DNA of 64,000 bases, taken from positions 33,284 through 97,283 of the forward strand of contig NZ_NINW01000030.1 in the NCBI RefSeq assembly GCF_002188465.1, written 5' to 3'. Made by a program: the position numbers and the translations under genes. Below are positions 17,323 through 26,640 of the stretch, piece by piece. The notes under the pieces are model-generated. The model was not told where the DNA came from. It searched no databases and worked only from the letters and a program-made list of their open reading frames with translations. The DNA comes from Pigmentiphaga sp. NML080357. Lineage in GTDB: Bacteria > Pseudomonadota > Gammaproteobacteria > Burkholderiales > Burkholderiaceae_B. How positions within the stretch are numbered: the first letter of the stretch is position 1; each line of letters opens with the position of its first letter.

Positions 17323-19386
17323 ATGGATTTGCGCGCAGCCGCCCCCGACGAAGCCGAACTGACGCCGCAGCAGCGCAAGATGCGCAAGCTGGGCCTGCGC
17401 GGCGCGGACGACTTCGTCCTGCACCTGCCCATCCGGTATGAGGACGAAACCCGGCTGACGCCCATCAAGCGGCTGCTGCCGGGCATGTGGGCGCAGGTCG
17501 AGGGGGAGGTGACGCGCTGCGAGGTCACCTACCGGCCCCGGCGGCAACTGGTGGCGGCGATCCAGGACGATACCGGGGAGCTGGGGCTGCGCTTTCTCAA
17601 CTTCTACCCCAGCCAACAGAAGCAATTGGCGGTGGGGCGCCGCATCCGCGCGCGGGGCGAAGCCCGGGGCGGCTTTTTCGGCATGGAGATGGTGCACCCT
17701 CGTACCACCGTCGCCGACGAGGATACGCCGCTGCCGGATCGCCTGACCCCGGTCTATCCCACGACCGAAGGCCTGCCCCAGGCCACGTTGCGCAAGGCGA
17801 TCGCCAGCGCGCTGCAGCAGGCGGACCTGCGCGACACGCTGCCGGAGGCGCTGCGCGAGCGCTACGGGTTGATGCCGTTCGAAGAGGCCGTGCGCCTCCT
17901 GCACGCGCCGCCACCCGAGGTGGCGACCCAGTCCCTGGTCGATCGGGCGCATCCGGCCTGGCTGCGCATCAAGTTCGACGAGCTCCTGGCGCAGCAGCTG
18001 TCGCTGGCGCGGGCGCGCGCGGCGCGGTTGGAGAAGCGCGCGCCGCCGCTGGCGCCCTCGACCGCGCCGGACGGGCTGGTCGCCCGCCTGCTCCGTACCC
18101 TGCCGTTCGAACTGACGGGCGCCCAGCAGCGAGTGAGGAATGAGATCGCCGCGGATCTTGCGCGGCCGCATCCCATGCAGCGTCTGCTGCAAGGCGACGT
18201 GGGCAGCGGCAAGACGGTGGTCGCGGCGCTTGCCGCCGCCCAGGCCATCGACAACGGCTTCCAGGCGGCGCTGATGGCACCCACCGAGATCCTGGCCGAG
18301 CAGCATTTCCGCAAGCTCGTGGACTGGCTGGAGCCTTTGTCGGTCAAGGTGGCCTGGCTGACCGGCAGCCTCACGCCCAAGGCGCGCCGCGAGGCGGCAG
18401 CCATGATAGAAAGCGGCGAGGCGCAACTGGCGGTGGGGACGCAGGCGTTGATCCAGCAGCACGTCCAATTCGCCCGGCTGGGCCTGTCCATCGTCGACGA
18501 GCAGCACCGCTTCGGCGTGGGCCAGCGCCTGGCCCTGCGCAACAAGGGGGGCGAGGACGAAGTGTTCCCCCATCAGTTGATGATGTCGGCCACGCCCATC
18601 CCGCGCACCCTGGCGATGACCTTCTTTGCCGACCTGGACGTGTCCGTCATCGATGAGCTGCCCCCAGGGCGGGTGCCGGTCATCACCAAGCTGCTGTCGG
18701 ATACGCGCCGCGACGAAGTCGTCGCGCGCATCCGCGAGGCCGCCCGGATCGGACGCCAGGTGTATTGGGTGTGCCCGCTGGTCGAAGAAAGCGAGACACT
18801 CGAGCTGCAGACCGCGGTCGATACGTTCGAGGCGCTGCGGCACGCGCTGCCTGAATTGCGCGTGGGACTGGTGCACGGGCGGCTGCCCACCGCCGAGAAG
18901 GCGGCGGTCATGCAGGCCTTCAAGCAGGGGGAACTGGACCTGCTGGTCGCCACCACCGTGATCGAAGTCGGCGTGGATGTGCCCAATGCCTCGCTCATGG
19001 TCATCGAGCACGCCGAACGCTTCGGCCTGGCCCAGCTCCACCAGTTGCGGGGCCGGGTGGGGCGCGGGGCGGCCGAGTCGGTCTGTGTGCTGCTGTACCA
19101 GGCTCCGTTGTCGCAGATCGCCAAGGCGCGGCTGCGCACCATGCACGAAACCACCGACGGCTTCGAGATCGCGCGGCGCGACCTCGAGCTGCGCGGTCCC
19201 GGGGAGTTCCTGGGCGTGCGGCAGTCCGGCCTGGCGCTGATGCGTTTCGCCGACCTGGAAAACGATCTCGAGATCGCCGAACAGGCGCACGAGGCCGCGG
19301 CCGATTTGCAGGCCCATGCCCCGGCCGTTGTCTCCGCCCATCTGGCGCGGTGGATGCGCGGAAGGGAAGATTTCCTCAAAGCTTGA
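17323..19386 (+). CDS. recG: ATP-dependent DNA helicase RecG
   Basis: A 687-residue superfamily 2 helicase that remodels stalled replication forks and Holliday junctions. An N-terminal wedge/OB domain (residues 1 to about 230) precedes the two RecA-like lobes. Seen: Walker A GDVGSGKT (about residue 291), APTEILAEQHF, motif II IVDEQHRFGVGQR, motif III MMSATPIPRTLAM, and the RecG/Mfd TRG region including VIEVGVDVPNASLMVIEHAERFGLAQLHQLRGRVGRG. The length is standard. Expression is probably shared with ridA upstream, and oxyR follows after 13 bp. Confidence 0.97.
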   Translation: MDLRAAAPDEAELTPQQRKMRKLGLRGADDFVLHLPIRYEDETRLTPIKRLLPGMWAQVEGEVTRCEVTYRPRRQLVAAIQDDTGELGLRFLNFYPSQQKQLAVGRRIRARGEARGGFFGMEMVHPRTTVADEDTPLPDRLTPVYPTTEGLPQATLRKAIASALQQADLRDTLPEALRERYGLMPFEEAVRLLHAPPPEVATQSLVDRAHPAWLRIKFDELLAQQLSLARARAARLEKRAPPLAPSTAPDGLVARLLRTLPFELTGAQQRVRNEIAADLARPHPMQRLLQGDVGSGKTVVAALAAAQAIDNGFQAALMAPTEILAEQHFRKLVDWLEPLSVKVAWLTGSLTPKARREAAAMIESGEAQLAVGTQALIQQHVQFARLGLSIVDEQHRFGVGQRLALRNKGGEDEVFPHQLMMSATPIPRTLAMTFFADLDVSVIDELPPGRVPVITKLLSDTRRDEVVARIREAARIGRQVYWVCPLVEESETLELQTAVDTFEALRHALPELRVGLVHGRLPTAEKAAVMQAFKQGELDLLVATTVIEVGVDVPNASLMVIEHAERFGLAQLHQLRGRVGRGAAESVCVLLYQAPLSQIAKARLRTMHETTDGFEIARRDLELRGPGEFLGVRQSGLALMRFADLENDLEIAEQAHEAAADLQAHAPAVVSAHLARWMRGREDFLKA

Positions 19387-19399
19387 AGAGAGGCGTGTC

Positions 19400-20344
19400 A
19401 TGACCCTGACAGAATTGAAGTACATCGTGGCGGTGGCTCGCGAACGACATTTCGGCCGTGCCGCCGAGGCCTGTTTCGTCAGCCAGCCCACGCTGTCCGT
19501 GGCCATACGCAAGCTGGAGGACGAATTGGGCGTGACCCTGTTCGAGCGGGGCGGCACCGAGGTGGGCGTCACGCCCATCGGCCAGCGCATCGTCGCGCAG
19601 GCGCAGAAAGTGCTGGAGGAGAGCGCCAACCTGAAGGAGATCGCCAAGCAGGGGCACGACCCCCTGTCGGGCGCGCTGCGGGTCGGCGTGATCTACACCA
19701 TAGGTCCCTATCTGCTGCCGCAACTGGTGCCCAAGCTGATCGAGATCGCGCCGCAGATGCCGCTGCTGCTGCAGGAGTATTTCACCGTACGGCTGCTCGA
19801 GCTGCTGCGCCAGGGCGAGATCGACTGCGCCATCATGGCGTTGCCGCTGCCGGACGCCGGCCTCGCGATCCAGCCGCTGTACGACGAACCGTTCGTCGTG
19901 GCGGTGCCCAAGGGCCATCCGCTCGCCAGCCGCAGCCATGTGAATGCCGAAGAGCTCAAGACGGAAACCATGCTGCTGCTTGGCACCGGCCACTGTTTCC
20001 GTGACCAGGTGCTGGAGGTTTGTCCCGAGCTGTCGCGCTTTTCCGCCACCAACGAGGGCATACAGCGAACCTTCGAGGGATCTTCGCTGGAAACCATACG
20101 GCACATGGTGGCATCGGGCATAGGCATCACGGTGCTGCCGATGTCGTCCGTGCCGGCCGAACCCGACGAACGCGACCTATTGCGGTACATCCCGTTCGAG
20201 GAGCCCGTGCCGGACCGCCGCGTCGTGCTGGCGTGGCGCAAGAGCTTCCCGCGCACGGCCGCGATCGAGACCCTGATCACGGCGATCCAGGCATGCCGGC
20301 TGAACGGCGTGACCATGCTCGACGCCAGCGAGCAGGCCGCATGA
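19400..20344 (+). CDS. oxyR: OxyR, hydrogen peroxide-sensing LysR-type regulator
   Basis: A 314-residue LysR-family activator of peroxide defence. The N-terminal helix-turn-helix covers ELKYIVAVARERHFGRAAEACFVSQPTLSVA in two steps. The regulatory domain carries the two redox cysteines in GHCFRDQVLEVCPE; counting from the ATG at 19400 they fall at residues 199 and 208, the same numbering as the E. coli protein, so the disulphide switch is intact. The start is fixed by an AGAGG site 7 bp upstream. The gene follows recG and precedes a dps gene, an order also seen in Bordetella. Likely targets in this window are that dps and ahpC/ahpF. Confidence 0.96.
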   Translation: MTLTELKYIVAVARERHFGRAAEACFVSQPTLSVAIRKLEDELGVTLFERGGTEVGVTPIGQRIVAQAQKVLEESANLKEIAKQGHDPLSGALRVGVIYTIGPYLLPQLVPKLIEIAPQMPLLLQEYFTVRLLELLRQGEIDCAIMALPLPDAGLAIQPLYDEPFVVAVPKGHPLASRSHVNAEELKTETMLLLGTGHCFRDQVLEVCPELSRFSATNEGIQRTFEGSSLETIRHMVASGIGITVLPMSSVPAEPDERDLLRYIPFEEPVPDRRVVLAWRKSFPRTAAIETLITAIQACRLNGVTMLDASEQAA

Positions 20345-20429
20345 CGGCACTTTGCGCTTGAGATGTTGCGATTCATCCCGATCTAGTATTCTGTGATGTC
20401 GGTTCCGACTTTTGACAAGGGAGTCAACA

Positions 20430-20972
20430 ATGGCGAAGAAAGCAAGTCCCAAGAAAAACGGAAGCAATGCCAGTGCGGGTACCGCCCGCTCGTCCGCCGG
20501 TGCGCCTCGTATCGACATCGGCATCTCGGACAAGGACCGTGCCGCGGTGGCCGGGGGCTTGTCCAAGCTGCTGGCCGATACCTACACGCTGTACCTCATG
20601 ACGCACAACTTCCACTGGAACGTGACGGGGCCGATGTTCAACACCCTGCATGCCATGTTCATGACCCAGTACACGGACCTGTGGAATTCCATCGACGACG
20701 TGGCCGAGCGCATCCGCGCCCTGGGCCATTTCGCGCCGGGTACCTACCGGGAGTTCGCCAAGCTCACGACCATCAGCGAGCCGGCCGACGTGCCGGAGGC
20801 GCTCGAGATGGTGCGCCAGCTGGTGGTGGGGCACGAGGCCGTGGCCAAGACCGCGCGCAACACGCTCAAGGTGGCCGATGCGGCCAATGACGAGCCCACC
20901 GCCGACCTGTTGACCCAGCGTCTGGAGTTCCACGAGAAGACGGCCTGGATGCTGCGAAGCCTGCTGCAGTAA
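20430..20972 (+). CDS. dps: Dps-family DNA starvation/peroxide protection protein
   Basis: A 180-residue Dps protein; start at the ATG at 20430, with AAGGGAG 7 bp upstream. The N-terminal 30 residues are a Lys/Ala/Ser-rich DNA-binding tail ([16 protein letters not shown]). The ferroxidase centre is present: [21 protein letters not shown], then [19 protein letters not shown]. Its place 85 bp after oxyR suggests OxyR control, though no operator is obvious in the short gap. It is the second Dps in the window, and its tail and core differ clearly from the one at 1363-1911, so they are old paralogues and not a recent duplication. Confidence 0.95.
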   Translation: MAKKASPKKNGSNASAGTARSSAGAPRIDIGISDKDRAAVAGGLSKLLADTYTLYLMTHNFHWNVTGPMFNTLHAMFMTQYTDLWNSIDDVAERIRALGHFAPGTYREFAKLTTISEPADVPEALEMVRQLVVGHEAVAKTARNTLKVADAANDEPTADLLTQRLEFHEKTAWMLRSLLQ

Positions 20973-21036
20973 GTCCGTTTGCGCCGCCGGCCGCGGAACG
21001 GGTTCGCAATCGTTCGTCCTGCGGTCCGCCTCCAGG

Positions 21037-21076
21037 AAATCCCTGCATCGCCATGGGCGCGATGCAGGGATTTTTT
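21037..21076 (+). terminator. Intrinsic terminator after dps
   Basis: AAATCCCTGCATCGC pairs with GCGATGCAGGGATTT around a short loop, and the stem runs into TTTTTTCTATTTT on the plus strand. It ends the oxyR-dps unit. Confidence 0.88.
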
Positions 21077-21197
21077 CTATTTTCTTCCCGCGCCGTTCGT
21101 CCGAAAATTATTTGAAGTTTAAAAATTTTAGGCTAAAGTAATTTCGATCAGTCAATGCGCGGCCAGGCGGCCGCGCGCACCGCTGGAGAGACGAACC

Positions 21198-22832
21198 ATG
21201 GAACGCTCGGGACACCTCGATACGTTTGCGCGCGATCATCTTCCCCCTCCCGAGGCGTGGCCGGAGTTCCTGCTCGATCATCCCGCCGTCCGCTATCCCG
21301 CCCGGTTCAATTGCGCCGCCGAGCTGGTGGACGGCGCGGTGGCGGCAGGGCATGGCGAGCGGCCGGCGATCTGGACGCTCGCCGGCGGCAAGCCGGTGGC
21401 CATCAGCTACCGCGAACTGCAAGGGCGGGTCGACCGCCTGGCGCGTGTGCTGACCGAGGACATGGGGCTGGTGCCGGGCAACCGGGTGCTGCTGCGGGGG
21501 CCGAACAACCCCGCCATGGCCACGGCCCTGCTGGCCACCATCAAGGCCGGCCTGGTGGCGGTGCCGACCATGCCGCTGCTGCGCGCGGCCGAGCTCAAGC
21601 CCATACTGGACAAGGCCCAGGTGAGCGCCGCGCTATGCGATGTCCGCCTGCGCGACGAACTCGAGGCTTGCACGCGTCCGGGGCCGTCGCACTGCCCGAC
21701 GCTCGCCCAGGTGCGCTATTTCAATGACGAAGGGCCGGAGTCGCTGGAAAGCCTGGCGCGCGGCAAGACCGTGCCATTCCCGGCCTGCGACACGGCGGCC
21801 GACGACGTCTGCCTGATCGCGTTCACCAGCGGAACCACGGGCAGCCCCAAGGGTTGCATGCATTTCCATCGCGACGTGCTCGCCATGTGCGACCTGTTCC
21901 CGCGTTCCATCCTGGACGTGCGTCCCGACGACATTTTCTGCGGCACGCCGCCGCTGGCCTTCACGTTCGGCCTGGGCGGCATGCTGTGCTTTCCGCTGCG
22001 GGCGGGCGCCTCCACCGTGCTGGCCGAGAAGCTGACTCCTGCCACGCTGCTGGAGACCATCCAAGCCGCCCGGGCCACCATCGTCTTCACCGCGCCGACG
22101 TTCTATCGCCAGATGGCGGCCCTGGCGCCAGGCTATGACGTGTCCAGCCTGCGCCACTCGGTCTCGGCCGGCGAGGCGCTGCCCGACGCCACGCGCCAGC
22201 TGTGGAAGCAGGCGACCGGCGTGGAAATGACCGATGGCATCGGCAGCACCGAAATGATCCACATCTTCATTTCCAGCGCCGGCGCGCAGGTCCGGCGGGG
22301 CGCCATCGGCAAGGTGGTGCCGGGATACGAGGTACGCATCGTCGACGAGGCCATGCGGCCGCTGCCGCCGGGCACGGTGGGGCGGCTGGCGGTGCGCGGC
22401 CCGACCGGCTGCAAGTACCTGGCCGACGAGCGGCAGGCCAATGCCGTCAAGCAGGGCTGGAACCTGACCGGCGACTCGTTCCTGATGGACGAGGACGGCT
22501 ATCTCTATTACCAGGCCCGTACCGACGACATGATCATCTCGGCGGGCTACAACATCGCCGGCCCGGAGGTGGAAAGCGCGCTGCTGCAGCACGAGGCGGT
22601 GGCCGAATGCGGGGTGATCGGCGTGCAGGACGAAGAGCGGGGGCAGGTGGTGACGGCGTTCGTCGTGCTGCGGCCGGGGTTCCCGCCGGGAGACGACCTG
22701 GTCAAGGCCTTGCAGGACCACGTCAAGCGCACCATCGCCCCTTACAAGTACCCGCGCGTCATCCGCTTCGTCGATACCTTGCCTCGCACCGAGACCGGCA
22801 AGCTCAAGCGGTTCGCCCTGCGCACGCTCTAG
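21198..22832 (+). CDS. AMP-forming acyl-CoA ligase (benzoate/2-aminobenzoate-CoA ligase type)
   Basis: A 544-residue ANL-superfamily enzyme that activates a carboxylate via an acyl-adenylate. Motifs: phosphate loop [16 protein letters not shown] (about residues 210-225), GIGSTEM (A5), the TGD segment in [14 protein letters not shown] with the hinge [17 protein letters not shown], and the adenylation Lys in [10 protein letters not shown] near the end. The [11 protein letters not shown] segment resembles benzoate-, 4-hydroxybenzoate- and 2-aminobenzoate-CoA ligases. It is a lone gene preceded by a strikingly AT-rich promoter region (21100-21150). Without pathway neighbours the true acid cannot be named. 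Confidence 0.88.
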   Translation: MERSGHLDTFARDHLPPPEAWPEFLLDHPAVRYPARFNCAAELVDGAVAAGHGERPAIWTLAGGKPVAISYRELQGRVDRLARVLTEDMGLVPGNRVLLRGPNNPAMATALLATIKAGLVAVPTMPLLRAAELKPILDKAQVSAALCDVRLRDELEACTRPGPSHCPTLAQVRYFNDEGPESLESLARGKTVPFPACDTAADDVCLIAFTSGTTGSPKGCMHFHRDVLAMCDLFPRSILDVRPDDIFCGTPPLAFTFGLGGMLCFPLRAGASTVLAEKLTPATLLETIQAARATIVFTAPTFYRQMAALAPGYDVSSLRHSVSAGEALPDATRQLWKQATGVEMTDGIGSTEMIHIFISSAGAQVRRGAIGKVVPGYEVRIVDEAMRPLPPGTVGRLAVRGPTGCKYLADERQANAVKQGWNLTGDSFLMDEDGYLYYQARTDDMIISAGYNIAGPEVESALLQHEAVAECGVIGVQDEERGQVVTAFVVLRPGFPPGDDLVKALQDHVKRTIAPYKYPRVIRFVDTLPRTETGKLKRFALRTL

Positions 22833-22883
22833 GGCCTGGCCGGCCCCGGACGGCCGCCGGGAATCCCGGCGGCTTGTTACCAT

Positions 22884-23774
22884 ATGGGGATGAACAGCTC
22901 GCTTCCCCTGACGATATCCCAGCGCCTGGGCCTCTACGCGCGCCTGGTGCGGATCGACAAGCCCATAGGCATACTGCTGCTCGTCTGGCCGACGCTCTGG
23001 GCGCTATGGGCCGCGAGCGAGGGGCGCCCCTCCTGGTATTTCGTCTTCGCTTTCGTGGCGGGTACCGCGCTGATGCGCTCGGCGGGCTGCGCCATCAACG
23101 ATTATTTCGACCGCGACGTCGACCGCCACGTCGAGCGTACCCGCGACCGGGTGCTGACCTCCGGGCTGATCACCGCCAATGAGGCCCTGGGCGTGGCGAT
23201 CGCGCTGGCCCTGGTGTCGCTGCTGCTGATCCTGCCGATGAACCGGCTGGTCTGGGCCTTGTCCGTGGTGGCGGTTTTCCTGGCGGCCACGTATCCCAAA
23301 TTCAAGCGCTTTTTCGCCATCCCGCAGGCCTACCTTGGCATTGCCTTCGGTTTCGGCATCCCGATGGCCTACGCCGCGGTGCTGGAGACCGTGCCCTTGG
23401 AAGGCTGGATCATGCTCGCAGCCAACATTTTCTGGGCCATGGCCTACGACACCGAATACGCCATGGTCGACCGGCCGGACGACCTGAAGCTGGGCTTGCG
23501 CACCTCGGCCATCACCTTTGGCAAATGGGACGTCGCGGCCGTGGGGCTGTGCTATGCCGCGACCCTGGCGCTGCTGGGGGTGGCCGGCGCCAGGCTGGGC
23601 TATGGATGGGCTTACGCGGCCGGCCTGGCCGGGGCCGCGGCCATTGCCGTGCGGCACCTCTGGTGGATACGGGACCGGGATCGGGCGGCGTGTTTCCGCG
23701 CCTTTCTGCACAACACCTGGTTCGGTTTCTCGGTGTTTGCAGGCATTTTCGTGCAGACCACGCTGTTGGGCTAG
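22884..23774 (+). CDS. ubiA: 4-hydroxybenzoate polyprenyltransferase UbiA
   Basis: A 296-residue integral membrane prenyltransferase of ubiquinone biosynthesis, attaching the polyprenyl tail to 4-hydroxybenzoate. The first Mg-diphosphate motif is [18 protein letters not shown] (about residues 72-89) and the second is [21 protein letters not shown], both in loops between hydrophobic helices; eight to nine helices are apparent. Length matches the family. A second ATG two codons in (22890) is also possible. Downstream, yggS and proC follow with short gaps on the same strand. Confidence 0.95.
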   Translation: MGMNSSLPLTISQRLGLYARLVRIDKPIGILLLVWPTLWALWAASEGRPSWYFVFAFVAGTALMRSAGCAINDYFDRDVDRHVERTRDRVLTSGLITANEALGVAIALALVSLLLILPMNRLVWALSVVAVFLAATYPKFKRFFAIPQAYLGIAFGFGIPMAYAAVLETVPLEGWIMLAANIFWAMAYDTEYAMVDRPDDLKLGLRTSAITFGKWDVAAVGLCYAATLALLGVAGARLGYGWAYAAGLAGAAAIAVRHLWWIRDRDRAACFRAFLHNTWFGFSVFAGIFVQTTLLG

Positions 23775-23791
23775 GACGGACCTTCGCCGCC

Positions 23792-24481
23792 ATGTCGTCC
23801 ATTGCCGACCATCTTCGCGCCGTCCGCGCCCGCATGGAGCGCGCCGCCCTGGCCTGCGGCCGAGATCCCGCGCACGTATCGCTGCTCGCGGTGTCCAAGA
23901 CGTTCCCGCCGGAAGCGGTCCGGGAAGCCTATCGCGCCGGCCAGCGCGCATTCGGGGAAAGCTACGTCCAGGAGGCGGTCGAAAAGCTGGCGGGCCTGGA
24001 AGACCTGCGCGCCGATACCGAGTGGCATTTCATCGGACCCCTGCAGAGCAACAAGGCCAGGCACGTGGCCGCCCATTTCGATTGGGTCCACAGCATAGAC
24101 CGGCTGAAGATCGCCCAGCGCCTGTCGGACCTCAGGCCCGCCGGGGCGGCGGACTTGCAGCTGTGCATACAGGTCAACATCGATGCCCAGCCCACCAAGA
24201 GCGGCGTGGCGCCGGACGAGGCGCTAGAGCTGGCGCTCGCCATCCAGGGGCTGCCGCGCCTCCGCTTGCGGGGCCTGATGTGCATCCCGGCTCCACAGCA
24301 GGACCCTGTCCGGCAACGCGAGGTATTCGCGCGCCTGGCGGACCTGATGCACGAGCTGAACCGGGCCGGGCTGAGGCTCGACACCTTGTCGATGGGCATG
24401 TCCGACGACCTGGAGGCCGCGGTGGCGGCCGGGGCTTCCATCGTGCGGGTCGGTACCGCGATTTTCGGCGCACGCCAATGA
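23792..24481 (+). CDS. yggS: YggS-family pyridoxal phosphate homeostasis protein (PLPBP)
   Basis: A 229-residue protein with the fold of alanine racemase domain 1 that binds PLP without known catalysis and balances vitamin B6 and amino acid pools. Seen: PLP Lys in LLAVSKTFPPEAVREAY, FGESYVQEAVEKL, WHFIGPLQSNKARH, and the phosphate-binding end SMGMSDDLEAAVAAGASIVRVGTAIFG. It sits directly ahead of proC, a pairing conserved across many proteobacteria. The next gene's first possible ATG abuts its stop. Confidence 0.95.
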   Translation: MSSIADHLRAVRARMERAALACGRDPAHVSLLAVSKTFPPEAVREAYRAGQRAFGESYVQEAVEKLAGLEDLRADTEWHFIGPLQSNKARHVAAHFDWVHSIDRLKIAQRLSDLRPAGAADLQLCIQVNIDAQPTKSGVAPDEALELALAIQGLPRLRLRGLMCIPAPQQDPVRQREVFARLADLMHELNRAGLRLDTLSMGMSDDLEAAVAAGASIVRVGTAIFGARQ

Positions 24482-24511
24482 ATGGATGCGCGTAGCACTA
24501 TGGATATTGAT

Positions 24512-25342
24512 ATGAACCAAGAGCTTTCGATCGCATTCATCGGCGGCGGCAATATGGCCGCCGCGCTGATTTCCGGCCTGGCGGGCAAGTTCTGCCCCAT
24601 GGCCAACATCCACGTCGTCGAGGTGAACGAGACTTCGCGCAGGGCGTGGGCAGAACGCGGCGCCACCGTCTCGGCGGCGCCGGATGCCGCGCTGTCGCGC
24701 TGCAAGATCTGGGTCTATGCGGTCAAGCCGCAAGTCATGAAGGAAGTCGTCGCCGCCACCCGGCCGTGGCTGAAGGACAGCCTGGCCATCAGCATTGCCG
24801 CCGGCATCCGCGCGGCCGACCTGGCTCGCTGGCTCGGAACCGAGGCCGACCCGTGGCCGCGCGTGGTGCGCTGCATGCCCAATACTCCGGCGCTGATCGG
24901 GCAGGGCGTCACGGGCTTGGCCGCGCTCGCAGGCGTCGGCGAGCAGGATCGCGCGCAGGCCGAGGCCGTGCTCCAGGCAGTGGGCCAGACCGTCTGGGTC
25001 GCGCGCGAGGACGACCTGGACGGCGTGACGGCCTTGTCGGGCAGCGGCCCGGCCTATGTGTTCCTGTTCATCGAAGCGCTCGTCGAAGGCGGCCGCGCCG
25101 TGGGCCTGGACGAGGAACAATCGCGCAAGCTGGCCCTCGCCACGCTGGCCGGGGCCACCAGCCTGGCCGCGGAGTCCTCCGAGCCCCCATCGGTATTGCG
25201 CGAGCGCGTGACCTCCAAGGGCGGCACCACCGCCGCCGCCCTCGACGTCCTGGCCGAGGCGGGGTTCAGGCAAGCCGTGGTTCGCGCCATGCAGGCCGCC
25301 GCCCGTCGCGCGCAAGAGATGGGCGATGAGTTCGGAAAGTAG
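24512..25342 (+). CDS. proC: Pyrroline-5-carboxylate reductase
   Basis: A 276-residue enzyme for the last step of proline synthesis, reducing pyrroline-5-carboxylate with NAD(P)H. The N-terminal Rossmann motif is IAFIGGGNMAAALISGL, followed by VKPQVMKEV, RCMPNTPALIGQGVTGL and the dimerisation/active-site region ALSGSGPAYVFLFIEALVEGG plus VTSKGGTTAAALDVL. Start set at the ATG at 24512, giving family length; ATGs at 24482 and 24500 would add 6-10 residues, and the first abuts the yggS stop. The 3' end overlaps the next gene by 17 bp. Confidence 0.95.
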   Translation: MNQELSIAFIGGGNMAAALISGLAGKFCPMANIHVVEVNETSRRAWAERGATVSAAPDAALSRCKIWVYAVKPQVMKEVVAATRPWLKDSLAISIAAGIRAADLARWLGTEADPWPRVVRCMPNTPALIGQGVTGLAALAGVGEQDRAQAEAVLQAVGQTVWVAREDDLDGVTALSGSGPAYVFLFIEALVEGGRAVGLDEEQSRKLALATLAGATSLAAESSEPPSVLRERVTSKGGTTAAALDVLAEAGFRQAVVRAMQAAARRAQEMGDEFGK

Positions 25343-26555
25343 TCCCGGCAATGTAAGCTCGGTCGCGCGGCATCCTCCTTTCATTCTTTTCTGGTTCGGC
25401 CGGGTCATGTCGACCCTGTCGTTCCAGATGCTGTCCGTGGCCGTGGGCTGGCAGGTTTACGAGCTCACCGGCAGCGCCTTCGATCTGGGGCTGGTCGGGC
25501 TGGCGCAGTTCGTGCCCATGGTGCTCCTGACCTTCGTCGTCGGCCAGGTGGCGGACCGCTACGACCGGCGCGCCATTGCCAGCGTCTGCATGGTCGTGGA
25601 GTCGCTCGCGGCGGGCGCACTGGCGCTGGGCACGTATCACGGCTGGCTCACGCGCGATGCCATCCTGGCCCTCGTCGCCCTGGGCGGCGCCGCGCGCGCG
25701 TTCGAATCGCCCACCATGGCGGCGCTGGTGCAGGGCGTGGTGCCGCGCCCGCTCATTCCGCAGGCCGCGGCCTGGTCCACCTCGGCCACGCAGACCGCCC
25801 ACATACTGGGGCCGGCGCTGGGCGGGCTGCTCTACGGCCTGGGTTCGATGACGGCCTATGTGGTGGCGTGCGCGTTCTTCTTCGTCGGCGGAGTGCTGGT
25901 GGCGTTCATCCGCGCCGAACGCGCCGCGGCCACGCGCGAGCCCGTCACGTTGAAGTCCGTCTTTTCCGGCATCGCGTTCATCCGCAGCCGGCCGGTGATA
26001 CTGGGCACCTTGTCGCTGGACCTGTTCGCGGTGCTGCTGGGCGGCGCCACCGCGCTGCTGCCGATCTATGCGCGCGACATCCTGCACACCGGGCCGTGGG
26101 GCCTGGGCCTGCTGCGCACCGCGCCCGCCCTGGGGGCGCTCGCCATGTCCATCTTCCTCGCCCATTATCCGATCAAGCGCAACGTCGGCCGCATGCTGTT
26201 CTCGTCCCTGGTCGTCTTCGGCCTGGCCACGATCGTGTTCGGGTTGTCGTCGCATCTGGCATTGTCCATGGCGGCGCTGTTCGTGCTGGGCGCCTCGGAC
26301 GTCGTCAGCGTCGTGATCCGGTTCACGCTGGTCCAGTTGCAGACACCGGCGGAAATGCTGGGCCGGGTGAGCGCGGTGAACTCTTTGTTCGTGGGTACCT
26401 CGAACCAGTTGGGAGAGTTCGAGTCCGGCGTGACGGCCGCGCTGTTCGGCGTGGTGCCGGCCGTGCTGATCGGCGGCGCCGGCACGATCGCGGTCGCGTT
26501 GCTGTGGATGGTATTGTTTCCCCAGCTGCGCCGCTTGAAGTCGCTGGAAGGCTAG
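25326..26555 (+). CDS. MFS transporter (EntS/DHA3-like)
   Basis: A 409-residue inner-membrane transporter with about 12 helices. Features: [34 protein letters not shown] at the N-terminus, the loop 2-3 motif [15 protein letters not shown], and ETSAT-type motifs in helix 5 ([14 protein letters not shown]). This N-terminal pattern matches the DHA3 branch (enterobactin exporter EntS, macrolide pumps). No siderophore genes are nearby, so a specific substrate cannot be given. It overlaps proC by 17 bp, and the gap to edd is 85 bp. Confidence 0.88.
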   Translation: MSSESSPGNVSSVARHPPFILFWFGRVMSTLSFQMLSVAVGWQVYELTGSAFDLGLVGLAQFVPMVLLTFVVGQVADRYDRRAIASVCMVVESLAAGALALGTYHGWLTRDAILALVALGGAARAFESPTMAALVQGVVPRPLIPQAAAWSTSATQTAHILGPALGGLLYGLGSMTAYVVACAFFFVGGVLVAFIRAERAAATREPVTLKSVFSGIAFIRSRPVILGTLSLDLFAVLLGGATALLPIYARDILHTGPWGLGLLRTAPALGALAMSIFLAHYPIKRNVGRMLFSSLVVFGLATIVFGLSSHLALSMAALFVLGASDVVSVVIRFTLVQLQTPAEMLGRVSAVNSLFVGTSNQLGEFESGVTAALFGVVPAVLIGGAGTIAVALLWMVLFPQLRRLKSLEG

Positions 26556-26640
26556 GGCCTGTCCGGGCGCGATACTTGCAGCTCCGCCGCCCGCCCCGCG
26601 GCACGTGCCGCATTCGCCAGGATTCCGGAGGAAGCACGCC

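Noticed and set aside
17086..19647. Long open frame opposite recG and oxyR (about 850 codons)
   Set aside because: It is antisense to two clearly conserved genes, has low-complexity Arg/Gln/His-rich composition and no domain. Similar mirror frames occur opposite many genes in this high-GC sequence.
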